NCBI GenBank assembly: GCA_963930655.1
Contig: OZ005621.1
Span: 13,007,001 to 13,071,000, forward strand
Reading direction: 5' to 3'
From: Myrica gale
Lineage: Eukaryota; Streptophyta; Magnoliopsida; Fagales; Myricaceae
DNA length: 64,000 bases
Position numbers and translations under genes: made by a program. Under the pieces are notes generated by a model. The model was not told the DNA's origin and made no database searches. It was given only the letters and a program-made list of their open reading frames with translations. Of this stretch, positions 41,600 to 53,391 are shown piece after piece; the stretch's first letter is position 1, and each line of letters begins with the position of its first letter.

Positions 41600-41960
41600 G
41601 TTTACATGATATTTCAAGTTAAAGCTCATGATATTTCAAGTTTAAGTACGTGAACTACATTATGTTCAAGTTCATAATTATTTCAAGTTCATGATGATTT
41701 CAAGTTTAGATTTCAAGTTTAAGTGCATGCTTATGATTACAAGTTCAAGTGCATGCTTATGATTTTAAGTTCATTATGATTTCAAGTTCATGATGATTAC
41801 AAGTTCAAGTGCATGCTTACGATTTTAAGTTCATTATGATTTCAAGTTCATGATGATTTCAAGTTCAAGTGCATGCTTACGATTTTAAGTTCATGATTAT
41901 GAGTTCAAGAACAAGTTCATGGTTTCAAACTCACGATTTCAAGTTCATAATTTCAAACCA
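41600..41960. repeat. Tandem array of TTCAAGTTCATGAT-type units
   Basis: Repeated TTTCAAGTTCATGATGATT and AAGTGCATGCTTA(T/C)GATTT units give a higher-order period of about 60 bp at 41740-41890. Inside the LTR. Confidence 0.9.
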
Positions 41961-42412
41961 TGATTTCAAGTCCATGTTTTAATTATAATTCCTTACTGAG
42001 TCTTTTGAATCACAGTTTTAAATTGTATCATTCCAGATAACGTTTCAGGAGGGAAAATCTAGAAGAGGAACCGATGAGAATGACCTTTTCTCTTTTGTTG
42101 TTCATTAGAGGATTCAAGATGTATTATAAAGATGTTATGAGTAGGTCAATGTGAAGAGGATTTGATGGAATCCCTTAGATCATGTACTTCAGCTGTGCAG
42201 CCATGCGATGTCATTAAGACACTTGCTCTATTTCGAGGCAGTCGTTTTGGGTAAGTTGAAGTCATAGTAAATCTCTTGGGCCCGTCTCACTCAGTTGTTT
42301 GTGTAAAAAAAAAAATTCCGCTGCAAGATTAAGAGTAAACGCTGGAACATTCATTGAGTGGATGTTCGCGGCTGTCATTAACCCCTTCGGGCTAGTGTTC
42401 GGGGCGTGACAG

Positions 42413-43500
42413 TGAGGTTACTGCACATTAAGCAAACAATAATTTGAGTGTGAACTCATTCAACGAGTTACTGTGGTTATTCAAGGATGCCCTTCCCAAG
42501 CCATACACTATGAGCTGAAAAAGCTAAAAAAGGGGTTAGGTTTTACTTATAACTGGATTTATACATGTTGAAATTATTGTGTTTTGTTCTAGAAGGAAAA
42601 TTTCAATAAGCAAGAGTATTTTGTGTATGGGTTGTATGATAAAAAAATGCAAAGAAGTCTCACGAAAGGTACTTGGTCACTTTCCCCTTAAATTAATGTA
42701 GCAACGATTATTTGTTGTAAAGGAAATTACCACAAGATATGAGATGACATAATGAAAAACTGGTAGATGACGGGCTAACATTGAGGCATCCAGTAGACAC
42801 ATTGGCCTGGAAAGAATTTGATACACAATATGAATTGTTCACAAGTGATCCTCAAAATGTTCGCTTGGGGTTAACTTCCGAAGGTTTAATCCCTCTGGGC
42901 ATATGGATACTCAGCATAGCACATGACAAGTAATGCTCGTACCATGCAACCTGCCATCATAGAAGTGTATGAAGGACCTTACTAATACTGGGTCGAAGTC
43001 ACCGGAGAATGATATCGATGTGTACTTAGAGTTGTTGGTCAATGAGTTAATGGATTTGGGGAATGATTGGGTCAAAACATGAGATGCCACGAGGTCGTCG
43101 TATTTCCAAATGCATGCAGCTTGTTATGGACGGAGAATGATTTCTATACTTACGACAATCTGTCTAGTGTGAGCACTAAAGGAAACTTAGCTTACCCCGT
43201 TTGTAATTATCAAACAATATATAGAAATTTTCGACATGGATCGAGAGTCTGATATATGGGTCATTGGAGGTACTTACAAACTAATCATATTTGAAGGGTT
43301 AACGTAGACATGTTTGATAGAAATGAAGAACATAGGGCCCTTCTGACCAAGGTTGGTGGAGTAGAGGTATTACAGCAACTCGAACATCTTAGATCAGTGG
43401 TTTTGGGAAAGTTTACTAGAGTGAAAAAAACATGAAAAGGACGCTGACAAAGCTGAATTGGATGAAAAGGAAGTATTTTTTCGAACTGCCTTACTGGTCA
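42413..43500 (+). pseudogene. CACTA TNP2-type transposase, decayed
   Basis: Broken frames read LLHIKQ, VNSFNELLWLFKDALPKPYT (42450-42510), GFNPFGHMDTQHST-like text near 42885-42920, MLVPCNLPS with KCMKDLTNTGSKSPENDIDV (42935-43030), YLELLVNELMDLGNDWVKT (43020-43080), then YFQMHAACYG (43100-43130). These match the Transposase_21 order (SFN.LL..LK..LP; WPV.L.PYNLPPW.CMK; GP.SPGNDIDVYL.PL..EL..LW..GV.T.D; F.M.A.L...NDFPAYG). It starts right after the gypsy LTR, so the gypsy element probably sits within the CACTA element that begins at 34917. Confidence 0.85.
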
Positions 43501-43523
43501 ACACGACATGATATGTGCTTAAT

Positions 43524-45600
43524 TGTGACACCCCTTTATTTTCAGTTGTTTGACATATTTAAAAATTAGTACAATATGTTGTTGTGAGTTTTATAGTCTA
43601 AATTATTTCTTTATTAAGGCTACATTATTTTTAACATACTTGAATATTTTAATTCCCTTATTATTCAACTAGGTATTTGCATTTGTTTGCATATTATTTC
43701 TTTATGAACTTCATATTTGCTATTAATTCATTTTTACTTGCATTAGAGGATTTAATTCTCCTAAGTCTTTACAATGTCATCTTCCTTTAATTCTATTTTA
43801 TTTCCTTAATATTCTTACTATTTGGCATATTTAATTATCTTTGCTTAACCTTCAATTATTTATCCATCATTATATTATATCATATCTTGGTCTAATTAAT
43901 TTTGCACTATTCCCTAACTTATATTATTTTTTATGCATTGTTTAGTGACTTGGCCGAATGAGGCTTGTGCATGAGGCTTGGTGATAAATTTTTCTCTCTT
44001 TCTTTCCCCTTGTGCCATTTTTTTATGATGTTTTTGTACCTCTAATCAAACATGGTAGCTGGATTTAGGTGTTCAATTTTTCCAAATAAATCAAGCACAC
44101 ACCGAACTTAGAGGTAAGGGGTATAGTTGCATGTAGGGTTATGTGGGAGAAAAATTCTTTTTGGCTTGTTTTGTGTGAAAATATGTTGCCTCCCTATAGA
44201 TTCAAATGTCACACGTTTATACCTCTTGGTTTTTTATGAATCTTTTGTTTTTTTGTTTTTTTAGAATGATGCATCCTTGTAGTTGCATGTAATGGATGAT
44301 GAAACTTTTGCTAGATAATGCTTCAATGCACCTACAATACGCATGAATGACTTGATTTATGTTTTTGATTCTTCAAATGGTAATCTGAGCCACTGTCATT
44401 AACTATAATGGCTGGAAAGGTTGTAAAGAGAGCCACCGTTTGGCCATAGGGAGAAAGGAAAATGCATTGCATGTTCATTTTTCACTTGAAAAGTGTTGAC
44501 ATTTTTAAGTTGTTCTCTCACTTTGATTCTATGTTTTGGTGCTGATATGTAAGGACATGGTTTTTAGTGAAAACAAAGAACCCATATATGTTATAAATCT
44601 CGTGTGTGTGCTGTTAGAAGAAGAATAAATGACATGTAACCATTTTTTTTAATCATATATTCTTGTGGTACCCAATTGAGTAGTGCATTTTTTTGTGGAA
44701 AAATATGTGGATTTAGGCCCTGAGAAAATTCAGGTAGGTGACTGTGGTATACTGGACGAAGTCCTAAAAATTTCAAGAAGAAAATATGTGAAAAAGAGGT
44801 AAAAATGACCAAAAAGGCCATCATGGGCAGTGTCGAGATTTATGTAAAAATTATGGGCAAAAACGTCCAAACATAAAATATGGGCTCATTCATTGTTTAT
44901 AGGTCTTAGGAAAAAAAATTGGGCCCAAGACCATTTAAATTCAAGGTCCAAATCACAAGGCCTCATTAAGGGTCATAATCGACTCATTATGCCATAATTA
45001 ATTAAAATGAAATAAAAATTGGGTTTTAAACAAGGAGGCCCAGCAAGGAGGCCCAACAAGGAGGCTCAGATTGGGGCACTCCATCATAAGGCTCATTACA
45101 GTGGACACTGAATATGGTTAGATAAGACAGCATGTGTGAGTTTTGGGTCAGAAATTATGGATGAAAGAGACCATGTTCATCAGACTGAATCAACATTTGA
45201 CTAGTTGACCTTATTAATTGCCCCTCTCAAAGTCAAAGGCTTAAAAATAATATCTCCACTTCAATAGAAGTAGTTACAATTCCAAAAAAATAGAAACAAA
45301 AACAAAAGAGGAAAAATACCTAGCGGGAGAAAAATCAAGCAATAAAGTTACACTTTCAGGTCCTAGTAGCATTAAGTTTGACTTTCATCTGGTGTGATAT
45401 GTCTCTCATTTCATTTATGGTTTCTTTTGGGTAGCTTTAACCTTCCTCACAAAATTAATTTCTTAAGCCTCTCTGATTGTGTTTCGATATTTCACACACG
45501 TATGCAGTTCACATTTTTTAATTATTGATGTTAAAATCGTCTAGAGACATGAGACATAAAATTAATAAATATTATTTTTCATGATCATGCAGTGAGCTTA
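43524..45600 (+). mobile_element. Possible gypsy LTR, start only
   Basis: TGTGACACCCCTTTA is a typical gypsy LTR start. Downstream text is AT-rich, with three copies of CAAGGAGGC(C/T)CA at 45030-45070 and GGGCCCAAG words. No end, primer site or coding seen. Confidence 0.4.
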
Positions 45601-47120
45601 TAATGAATATCTGGCTTAAGAGGAGAATAGATTAAGGGGGAGCAAATGCTTTGTCATTGTAGGTACTATAGTTCATTTGCTATTGGTCTAACTTCAATTC
45701 TATATAATTGTTTATTCTCTATGGTTTCATTTAGTCTTTGAGATTTTGTTTTCATGTATCCGATTTAAAGACTCTTGAACACGTCTTTTAGTTTATAGGA
45801 GTGTGCTGAGAATATATATATATTTTACATGTTATTAATTGTTAATTTATGATGTATAACAAAATAATTTGTGCAAAATTTCGGGCCAAAATGCCTAATG
45901 GGCTTATTAGGGCCTAAAACATCTAACCAAAAAAGCTCACATAATGAAGCCGGAATTTTCGGTTCCAATTCCGGTTACAATACTAGAATGGAATCGGAAC
46001 TAAATATTTGATTGTGGTGAGTACTAGAACTGGAACCGAAATAAGTCATTCTAGTTACGAGAACTCATGCTTAGTTCATGCAAATATAAATTTTGCATTC
46101 AACCTGTTTTTTGACGATTGAGGAAAAGTTCTGCATTCCCTGTAGCATGTATTGATGCTGATAAATTTGGGGCAAATTGAATTCTTTGCCAAATTAAATA
46201 TAAAAATATTTATATTTTAGACAAAAATTTCATCTCAATAAGTAGGTACGAAAGTTGAATTTTATCCCTGAAAGTATCACTGTTTTGGGATAGATAATCA
46301 CTTTCTTCTTGAAAAAGGTCTCAAAACCAAACAATTTGCCAAAAGTATAAAATTTGTTGCAGTGCATGTAGCGTTCGGATAGTTTGATGCAGATGCCCTT
46401 GAAACTCTAGAAATTTTTGTTTCCTACCTGCAACCTTTTTCCTTACATAAGAATCATCCTCATTTAGCTTAAAGTATTTGGTTCTTGCAGACACAAGTGG
46501 ATACACAAATTTATTATCTCAGAATCTCTATGCCACCAACTACTCAGCAGTTGCACTTGTCTGACCATCTCTGCTAGTATTTTGTTTGGAATCGATTATT
46601 TCTCAATGGCCGAAGCTTTCTTTGAAGGTTGTCGATGATTGAATGTAACAAATAAACTGAGTGTCATTGACGGGTTGAAAGACGTGATGATCTTATGTTC
46701 CTACCTGAAATGGGCAAAAGAGATTTGCCTATTTCAACAATATAAGAAAAGGCCACGTTTAGAACAACCAGAGGAACACTGGAGGAGCAGAATCCCATTG
46801 AACTGAAAACCTCAAAAGTCGGAAACCGTTGCTTCCTAAGTGAGATAAACTAACTCATGCAGTATAAACAGGAGTGGCACACCCTTGAAAAAGTTAACAA
46901 CTTATCTTTTATCTTTCTCACTTTATCTTCCTCTCAAATTTTTACGTCAACCAGAAAGTTTGTCTTGCGCAAAATTACTTACCAATTTCTATTTGTCGAT
47001 CTTTGAGAATTCTTTAATTTTTGACAAATTATTGATCTCACCACTTGAGTCTTGTAAATCTCACAACTTAGCAACCCAAATATCCTACCTCCTTCCTCTT
47101 CCACTAGGTTCATTTGCTAC
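45601..47120. other. Unassigned; possible gene fragment on minus strand
   Basis: The minus-strand frame at 46506-46321 includes TKYFKLNEDDSYVRKKVAG, preceded by a TCTGCAAG acceptor-like site and followed by a GTAGG donor-like site, which resembles a small exon. A second stretch (46720-46650) also resembles coding text. I do not recognise either. It could be a captured host gene piece inside the neighbouring CACTA element. Confidence 0.3.
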
Positions 47121-47127
47121 TCCTGCA

Positions 47128-47790
47128 TCATCTTCTGTTCTCTTCGTCTTTTTTCCGTTGCTGCTCCGCCATCATATTCATCAGCTCTTCGTCTTTCTTC
47201 CGTTGCTGCTCCTCCATCATCTGCAGATGCTCTCGCGTCGTCTGCTCCATATCTGACCAATTGACTATAAGCGCTTCATATTCCAACTGTCTAGCCTTCA
47301 TCTCCTTAAATGGGACCTCCTTCCATTTTACTCTTCTCAAATGGGACATGTTGTCGAACGAGCGCACAAATATGACTCGAGAGCATTGAGGACGCCTTGT
47401 CATCACCGCCCGTATGTCCATCAGGAAAATGGACGGTCAGCTTTCCTCCTAAGGCAATTCCGGTGCGAGCCTTGAGTAAGGCAATCTCGCGCGTACTACC
47501 TCGAACGTGTCTCATTCTGGACGTCGCTACAAATGAAGAACAATAAATTTAAAATTCAATTAAGCATAGAGATTTAAAAGTCATCATATTTAATAAAGAT
47601 TGACGGGGGTAAGATACTTACACGCACAACTACTCTGGGTGCCTACTGGACTGGCTGTGGAAGGGGACGGTAATTCATTCCTACCCTAAGCGAAGGACCC
47701 GACACTGCTAGTGTACCCGGACTACTCTCAGCTCGAACTGATGAATCGTACCGAAGATGTTTCTCTCCCGCTGGCATGACGTCGTCCTTT
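47128..47790 (-). pseudogene. CACTA protein with Ptta/En/Spm (Transposase_24-like) domain
   Basis: Upstream exon-like text (47785-47650) reads MPAGEKHLRYDSSVRAESSP. After a probable intron, GSTREIALLKARTGIALGGK and LTVHFPDGHTGGDDKAS, then SSHICALVRQHVPFEKSK (47515-47310), shifting frame into VKWKEVPFKEMKARQLEYEA and a Lys/Glu coiled coil (REHLQMMEEQQRKKDEELMN). The RG.TR....K.R..G.KL.V.F..G...G and L....R..VP....W..VP order is that of plant Ptta/En/Spm transposase-associated proteins. A frameshift near 47335 suggests decay. Confidence 0.7.
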
Positions 47791-47914
47791 GACCAAATAA
47801 ATCAATATTAGAGAAAAAAACACAATGAATTACATCTAGTTCGTTATCCAAACTTTGTGTAATTCTTAAATGGGGTCTAAGGCTACTAAATGTATGCATG
47901 GCATGACAACTAAT

Positions 47915-48850
47915 ACCGTTCGGATGTAGTATTAAGGTCTGAACCATACACAAAGACGTTCGGACACGTTTCACAAAGCGTTCGAACCACAAAAGGGAGT
48001 CCAGACGGTACATCAACCGTCAGGACTACGATTGTCGAACAAGAATATTCTTGGACGCACAGACTCAATTTTCAGCCCAAAATCTTGTCAAAATCATCCC
48101 AAATCACAAACACTTCAATATAAACACATCACAATCAACCCCAAACTCCATTACTATCATTTAGAACCTAAAATTTTGAAAAACACATGCCTTCAACTTC
48201 AAATACAAGTTTTTCATCCTAAAATAATTCAATTTAAAAACCACAAACCTCAAATGCAATCCAACTTCAAATTCTAAAAGTGATTCTCATTTCACACCCT
48301 CTTCAATGAGATTGAACGCCTAAATCAGCTCTCCACTTCTCCTCATTCTCAAATCTCTTCTTTACTTTGTTTTCCCATTTTTCCTCCACTGTCAGTGAAT
48401 CTGTAACTTTCATACACTTGAATACTGTTCGGACATATAACAAGACGTTCGGACACTTACGTGTATTAGTGTTCGAGGTAATTCATGCAGCCAAAATTTT
48501 ATATACGTCCGAACGACTCTTTAAATGTCTGCACGTCTTCTTATAGTTCAACACACCATTTTAGTAATTCTTAAACGACAACGTATGCTCATTAACATAA
48601 ACGTTCGGACATTAAACTACCGTCTGCACACTTCCTTTACATCACATGTGTCCGTTTAGGAAATACCAAGACGATAGCTCCTGATAATAAACATTAACGT
48701 CTACACGGGTTTAAACAAACGTCCGCACGGGGTTTTGAATTGCAGGAGTCGCAACCGTATAAATAAGTGTTCGGACGGTTTGTTTTCTATAAAATGCCAC
48801 CGTGCGAGCTTACATTAAACAGTCCGGACGGATAAATTAACGTCCGAACG
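47915..48850. repeat. 20-bp-phased word array, CACTA-2 left part
   Basis: Degenerate words with TTCGGA, TTCGAA, TCCGAA or TCCGGA cores centre at 47921.5, 47940.5, 47961.5, 47983.5, 48002.5 and 48022.5 (steps 19, 21, 22, 19, 20). Pairs follow at 48430.5/48450.5, 48510.5/48530.5, 48606.5/48625.5, 48702.5/48724.5 and 48825.5/48845.5. Confidence 0.9.
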
Positions 48851-49389
48851 GTTCCAAAACGATTTTGATATTTTTAAAATTGTTTAATTAACTTTATTTA
48901 TTAAATTTTAAATAACCAAAGTTAGTTAATAATGTAAATAATCTTAAGTGGATTAAGTTCTAATATTAATATTTTTTTGAATGAGTGTACCGAAATTAGA
49001 AACGTAACATTAATTAAAATATATTATATGGAATGAGTAACATTGACTTACTTTCCATACCTATCTTTTTTATTAAAAAATATAATTGACTCTGTTAACT
49101 TTGACTTTGATTTTGTTAAGTTCTAGTATCAATATTTTTTTTGAATGAGTATTTTGAAATTAAAATATGTCTATAAAAATATATTGTATGGATAACATAG
49201 CTAGATAACATAAATATATCACATATCGGCAAAACACAATATAAACAAAATAACATCAACAAAATATCAATCGATGTCCACAAAACATAATAGAAAAAAA
49301 TATCCTTAAAACACAATATAAACAAAATACCCATAGATGTCCACAAAACATAATATAAACAAAATATCCTGAAAACACAATAGAAAAAA

Positions 49390-50329
49390 CTACAGGTCAT
49401 CATCTTCATCATCGCCATCATCCGTGATATTTAGAATGTCACGGATTTGTCTTAGGTGCTCCTCCATTTCCACTATTCGCTGAGTCAATGCAACTAACTC
49501 ATCACTGCTTGCCGCTTTCCTCATGGCCTCCCGAATCTGGGTGATCTCCTTCTTCCAATCAGAGTCAATGTTCACGACCTTATTCTCCAAAGCAGTCAGC
49601 CGTAAACTGATATCATTGACCATCTCGTGGGTGGGCTGCAAGACCGATTGCATCCGCTCTGTCAGCTGCGTCATCATGTCGTCCATCCAACCAGATCGTT
49701 CTGTGCCAAATCCCTGGGTCGAGCTCTAGCCAGGATCCTGCTGCTCCCTCGCCACCGCAGGCTGCTCCGTATTGTGCTTCCTCGGGTCGATGGCGGAGCA
49801 TAAGATCAGGTGCATGATCCGCCAGAAAGGACGCAGCTGCCCGTGTACCATATAGGCTCAGTCCAAAATCGTTGTATAAGCACCCAACATGGTCTGGAAT
49901 ACCTCGGCCTTAGTAGGCCGACCCTGCATGCTCATTGGCAAGTTTGGGGACGCTGTCAAATCTCGCTCATACCCTAAGAATCTCGCCAACTCGTCCGGCG
50001 AGAATACGATCTGAACATTACGGACTGTGACCACCATACTAGGCTCCTCGATGTCCGTCGCCTGCAAAATGGCACAGTAGAACACCCGCACCAGGTTCTT
50101 CGACCACCTCCGGAAGCATCCAGCCCTCAAAAGTGACGTCGTACAAATAAGCCAACTTTATGTCTCGCTCCACAACAATCGAGCGCGACTTAATAATCGC
50201 TATATGCTGGTCCAACGACAAAGTGGAACCGGAAGATTGCTCCATATTAGCTTGTCCGCTCGTACGTGTACGCTTACTCATTTTTAAAATATGCAAAAAG
50301 ACTGTTCGCACTGTTAGAAAGGCGTCCAA
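49390..50329 (-). pseudogene. Plant transposon-associated protein with C-terminal coiled coil
   Basis: It reads MSKRTRTSGQANMEQS (near 50285), SRSIVVERDIKLAYLYDVTF, a frame change at about 50120, then VFYCAILQATDIEEPSMVVT, VRNVQIVFSPDELARFLGYE and SMQGRPTKAEVFQTMLGAYT. The VxFSPxxIxxFLG style matches the plant-only putative transposon protein domain. After two in-frame stops (49860 and 49727) comes a coiled coil, HEMVNDISLRLTALENKVVN, and an acidic tail DDGDDEDDDL ending at 49390. It lies between word arrays of CACTA-2. Confidence 0.65.
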
Positions 50330-50565
50330 ACCAACAAAAAATGTCTGGACAGACTAATAACATCGTCCGAACTGAATTAATTTCAATGTAAAAACCTCCG
50401 GACTGAATTCAAAACGACAATGTATCACATAGTGATGCTAAGTGCGTCCGAACATAAATAAACCTGGCCAAACGCCCTCAACATTATGTCGAACAAACAA
50501 TAAACGACAACGTTTTCCTCCGAACGACATTTGAAAAAGTCCAGACGTTAAACATTAACGTCCGG
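50300..50565. repeat. 20-bp-phased word array between CACTA-2 frames
   Basis: Cores centre at 50307.5, 50327.5, 50346.5 and 50368.5 (steps 20, 19, 22), then at less regular distances to CGTCCGGAC near 50561. Confidence 0.85.
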
Positions 50566-50652
50566 ACACTAACGTAAAAGTCATGTACAAGCCTAAGACG
50601 GTCTTTCAAACGATATGTAAATAATTAATACTAATAAAACATAAACAGCAAA

Positions 50653-51015
50653 CTAGTCCAAATCGATAGTTGGCTCGTCCAGATCTAAACCGAGGGCGTA
50701 ACGAACATGTGCCAATTGCTCCTCCATATTATCCACTCGTCGGACGAGTGTCTGTAGCTGTATCGGAACGGTATGGACAAATCGGGACAACACAGACAAT
50801 TGTTCTCTCACAGAGAACAGCTCCCTCCGCACAATATTGAGCTCTTCCGTCAGAGCCCTATCCATTAGAATAAGTTTAGTCTCTAGACTAGTCAAGCGGC
50901 ATTGGAGCATCATACACAACGAATGTGTCGGCATCATTATTTTTCGAATACTCTCCCTCAACTCCACTAAAAAGGTGTCCGCCCAAGCTGATCGCTTTGT
51001 CTGTCTTCCCGACAT
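50653..51015 (-). CDS. Small coiled-coil protein of CACTA-2
   Basis: An intact 120-codon frame, MSGRQTKRSAWADTFLVELR to an acidic end EPTIDLD. The middle is predicted coiled coil: MPTHSLCMMLQCRLTSLETK, ELNIVRRELFSVREQLS, VRRVDNMEEQLAHVR. It resembles the C-terminal third of the protein at 49390-50329 (PTH..., RLT.LE.K, MEE.L..(I/V)R, acidic tail), so the two seem to be duplicates. Function unknown. It could be a DNA-binding partner or adaptor of the transposase. No recognisable catalytic motif. Confidence 0.55.
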   Translation of the reverse strand: MSGRQTKRSAWADTFLVELRESIRKIMMPTHSLCMMLQCRLTSLETKLILMDRALTEELNIVRRELFSVREQLSVLSRFVHTVPIQLQTLVRRVDNMEEQLAHVRYALGLDLDEPTIDLD

Positions 51016-51059
51016 TGGTGTTATTTCTCCCTGAGTGTTCCATTGTCAACCTAGAAAAA

Positions 51060-51195
51060 ACCGTTCGAACGAAAATCAAACTGTGTCGTTTAAATTGTAT
51101 ACCGTCCGAACCGATAAAAACAATCCTGACGTTGTGAAAAACAGTTTGGACTGCATTTAACACCGTCCAAATGGTATTTCGATGAACCGAACCAA
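51060..51195. repeat. Most regular 20-bp-phased array of CACTA-2
   Basis: Degenerate cores centre at 51066.5 (TTCGAA), 51087.5 (GTCGTT), 51107.5 (TCCGAA), 51127.5 (TCCTGA), 51147.5 (TTTGGA) and 51168.5 (TCCAAA): steps 21, 20, 20, 20, 21. It lies directly upstream of the 50653-51015 frame, where that gene's promoter would be, within 0.9 kb of the element end. Confidence 0.92.
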
Positions 51196-51945
51196 AGCAA
51201 CTTAATTTGATCATTGAAAACAACCGACAAATTAAATAGCTGACGGTATTGAATTAAAATATATGAAATTAAGAAGCAAACTCATGGAAAAAATTTTACA
51301 TGAATGTTGTTTGAGAGATCTTGAATGGGAAGTCTTTGGGAGAAAAGTTTGAGAGACGAGAGAGTGTTTGGGAGAAAAGATTAAGCAAGGAGAGAGAGTT
51401 TGTGATCTTCACAAAGTCTAAACGTCCCTTGAACGCATCCGAACGTAATTTATAACCGTTCGAACGTGTTTCTACTTTATTCTTACTCGTGGCCCAATCA
51501 AATTTAATGTCATTAAATATGCCGATGGATTCGAAATGGATCTAGAACTTTACCCATCTGGACGGGTATTGGCCAGATGTCTGGGAAAAATAATCTGAAT
51601 TAACCATCCGGAGGGCCTTTTTGGGTTGTCCGGACGTGGTTGGAAAAATTGTGACGATTCTAATTCACACTCAGTTAAGATGATTTGCAATTTGTCACCC
51701 AACATAAAGTCCGGATGGTATGTATTTTTTTGTGACGATTTTTACCATCACTCATTGGCGACGGGTGTATGTCGTCACCCCTGAAATACGTCCAAAAGCA
51801 TTTTTGAGTGGTCCGGACGGTATTGTGGTTCCTGGATGAAATTTGGTGACAAAATTAATATTATGACAGGAAAATACTACTTTAGGTGACAAAATTTGGT
51901 TTTACACCCAGATTTGTGTTACCTAAAAGTTCATTTCTTGTAGTG

Positions 51946-53390
51946 TAGGTGCCCCATGCTCCACAGGCAGATTGGTCTTTGGGCCCTCCTGGACCGACCT
52001 CTCATCTAAGGAGCTGGACCATTTTCTGGCACCATCACTTCCCATTCCAAATCCAATAGTCAGAATAATAAGAATTCTGTTCATACATTTGAGGCTAAGA
52101 TATGTAATTTTAGAGCAAATTCAATATACTTGCGATTCAATAATCTAAAATATTGTCCTACAAGAAGTTGAAATATATAATAGACATGTATGTCGAGCCT
52201 CAGAACTTGGGTTAGGAACAGGGGAGCAAGAGTAGTTGTCAACGAATCTGTGCCTTAAGAGTTGTTTAAGTTGTATTGGCGCTTAATTAAGTATAATTCA
52301 ATTAAAAAAAGTTTGATTCTATAAAGATGAGATTAGGTAATATTCTGGCTCAATAAAGTACGTTATTGTTTAGAATAAACATTACTCAGATCTAACGAAA
52401 AGTACAAACCAATGTGAAACTTTAAAGTTATTATGGAGCTCTCCAAAATCACATCAAAATAAAATACTTTTAATTAGTAAAGATTACTACCAAAATGAAA
52501 CTTTAACGATATCGGACCCGATTTGTGCATTAACGTCAATATGGGGTATCACAGAATAAGATTAATTTATTGATCAATTTGAAAGCTTGGACTTTATGTC
52601 ATCCCTCATGTAAGTTGAAATTTGCCAGATTAATGCTATGTTTGGATTTTAAAAAAATTAACAGCTATTTTTTCACCAATTTCACTACTTTTTACAAATT
52701 TCAACAACTTTTTTACAAACTTCAATATCTTTTTACAAACTCTAACAACTTTTTTACTAATCCCGATAGAATCTACACTACTTTCAACAACAACAAAATT
52801 CACTCAGATATTTATTTTTGCACATCCTAATGAGGGATATACCTAAATTAAGATAAACTGTCGCTTTTAAGCTATGAAAATCTGATTCCCATTCGCTCAT
52901 AAAAATTACTGTCATTGATTGAATCCATGAGATTCGATGCATTACATAGAATATAAAGGTCACCTTCATGACCGTCAATTTCTAGCTGCTCCACTTTGAC
53001 AATCACATGCCAATAACAAAGGTATAGCGTCAAGGTGGTTAATTATCACTATATGGACAACAAAAAAGGAGCAGGTTTTGAAAACTTCTTAAAGGAAACT
53101 TTGATGCCATTAGACACCAATATGGTCTTAAATCATGTTTGCTAATGAAAATAAAAATTAACTTTCTAAGAAAAATTTTCAAAAATCAAAATTTTTAAGA
53201 TTAAATTTCAAAATCTCAAAATTTTCACACAAATTAGGTCACTTTGTCACCTCAACTTTAATATTTTTTTATTAAAAAAACTATATCAAATATTTTCTCT
53301 TTTACTTTTTTTAAATCATAAACATTACTTCTTATTGACAAGGGAAACAAAAAAACAGAAAGAAACTACATAGGACAAAAACAAAAAACA
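51946..53390. other. Non-coding flank; short T-rich tandem repeat
   Basis: Four degenerate copies of CTTTTTACAAA(T/C)TTCAACAA with a period near 26 bp lie at 52670-52765. The rest is AT-rich with nothing recognised. Confidence 0.6.
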
Positions 53391-53391
53391 G

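Larger units (their letters stand above)
36850..42411 (+). mobile_element. Ty3/gypsy element with a 3.3-kb 3' LTR
   Basis: Only the last 16 or so bases of the 5' LTR remain (GCGTTCGGGGCGTAACA to 36865). Primer site, broken pol, polypurine tract and a complete 3' LTR follow. The matching LTR terminus is GTGTTCGGGGCGTGACA at 42411. The very long LTR is typical of plant Del/Tekay-type chromoviruses. Confidence 0.88.
39107..42411 (+). mobile_element. 3' LTR of gypsy element
   Basis: It runs TGTGAGACCCC to GGGGCGTGACA, 3305 bp. It contains a purine block (39600-39710), the 11-bp-phased CTCGAG cluster (40160-40356), GCATGACA-rich text (40790-41050), three CACTGAAGGATGCTTGCAAG-type units (41180-41350) and an AAGTTCATGAT array (41600-41960). 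The proteins that could be drawn on either strand here are repeat artefacts. Confidence 0.9.
47128..51945 (-). mobile_element. CACTA-2 transposon (different family), right end at 51945
   Basis: Minus strand starts CACTACAAGAAATGAAC at 51945 (plus-strand end CTTGTAGTG, then TAG). It contains three coding blocks on the same strand and, between them, dozens of GTYCGRAC-like words at about 20-bp spacing. The far terminus was not found, and 47128 is only the last recognised coding. Terminal and subterminal sequences differ from those at 34917, so it is a separate family. Confidence 0.78.

Noticed and set aside
47114..47389. Plus-strand Ser/Phe/Leu-rich frames at 46885-47389
   Set aside because: Antisense to the Lys/Glu-rich coiled coil of a CACTA protein, which explains their composition.
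47900..51200. Regularly spaced short repeats considered as a CRISPR-like array
   Set aside because: Words are degenerate, only 6-10 bp, spacers are not unique inserts, and the setting is a plant CACTA transposon.
34917..51945. One giant CACTA element from 34917 to 51945
   Set aside because: The two termini differ after CACTACAA, the subterminal repeats are unrelated, and coding runs in opposite directions.
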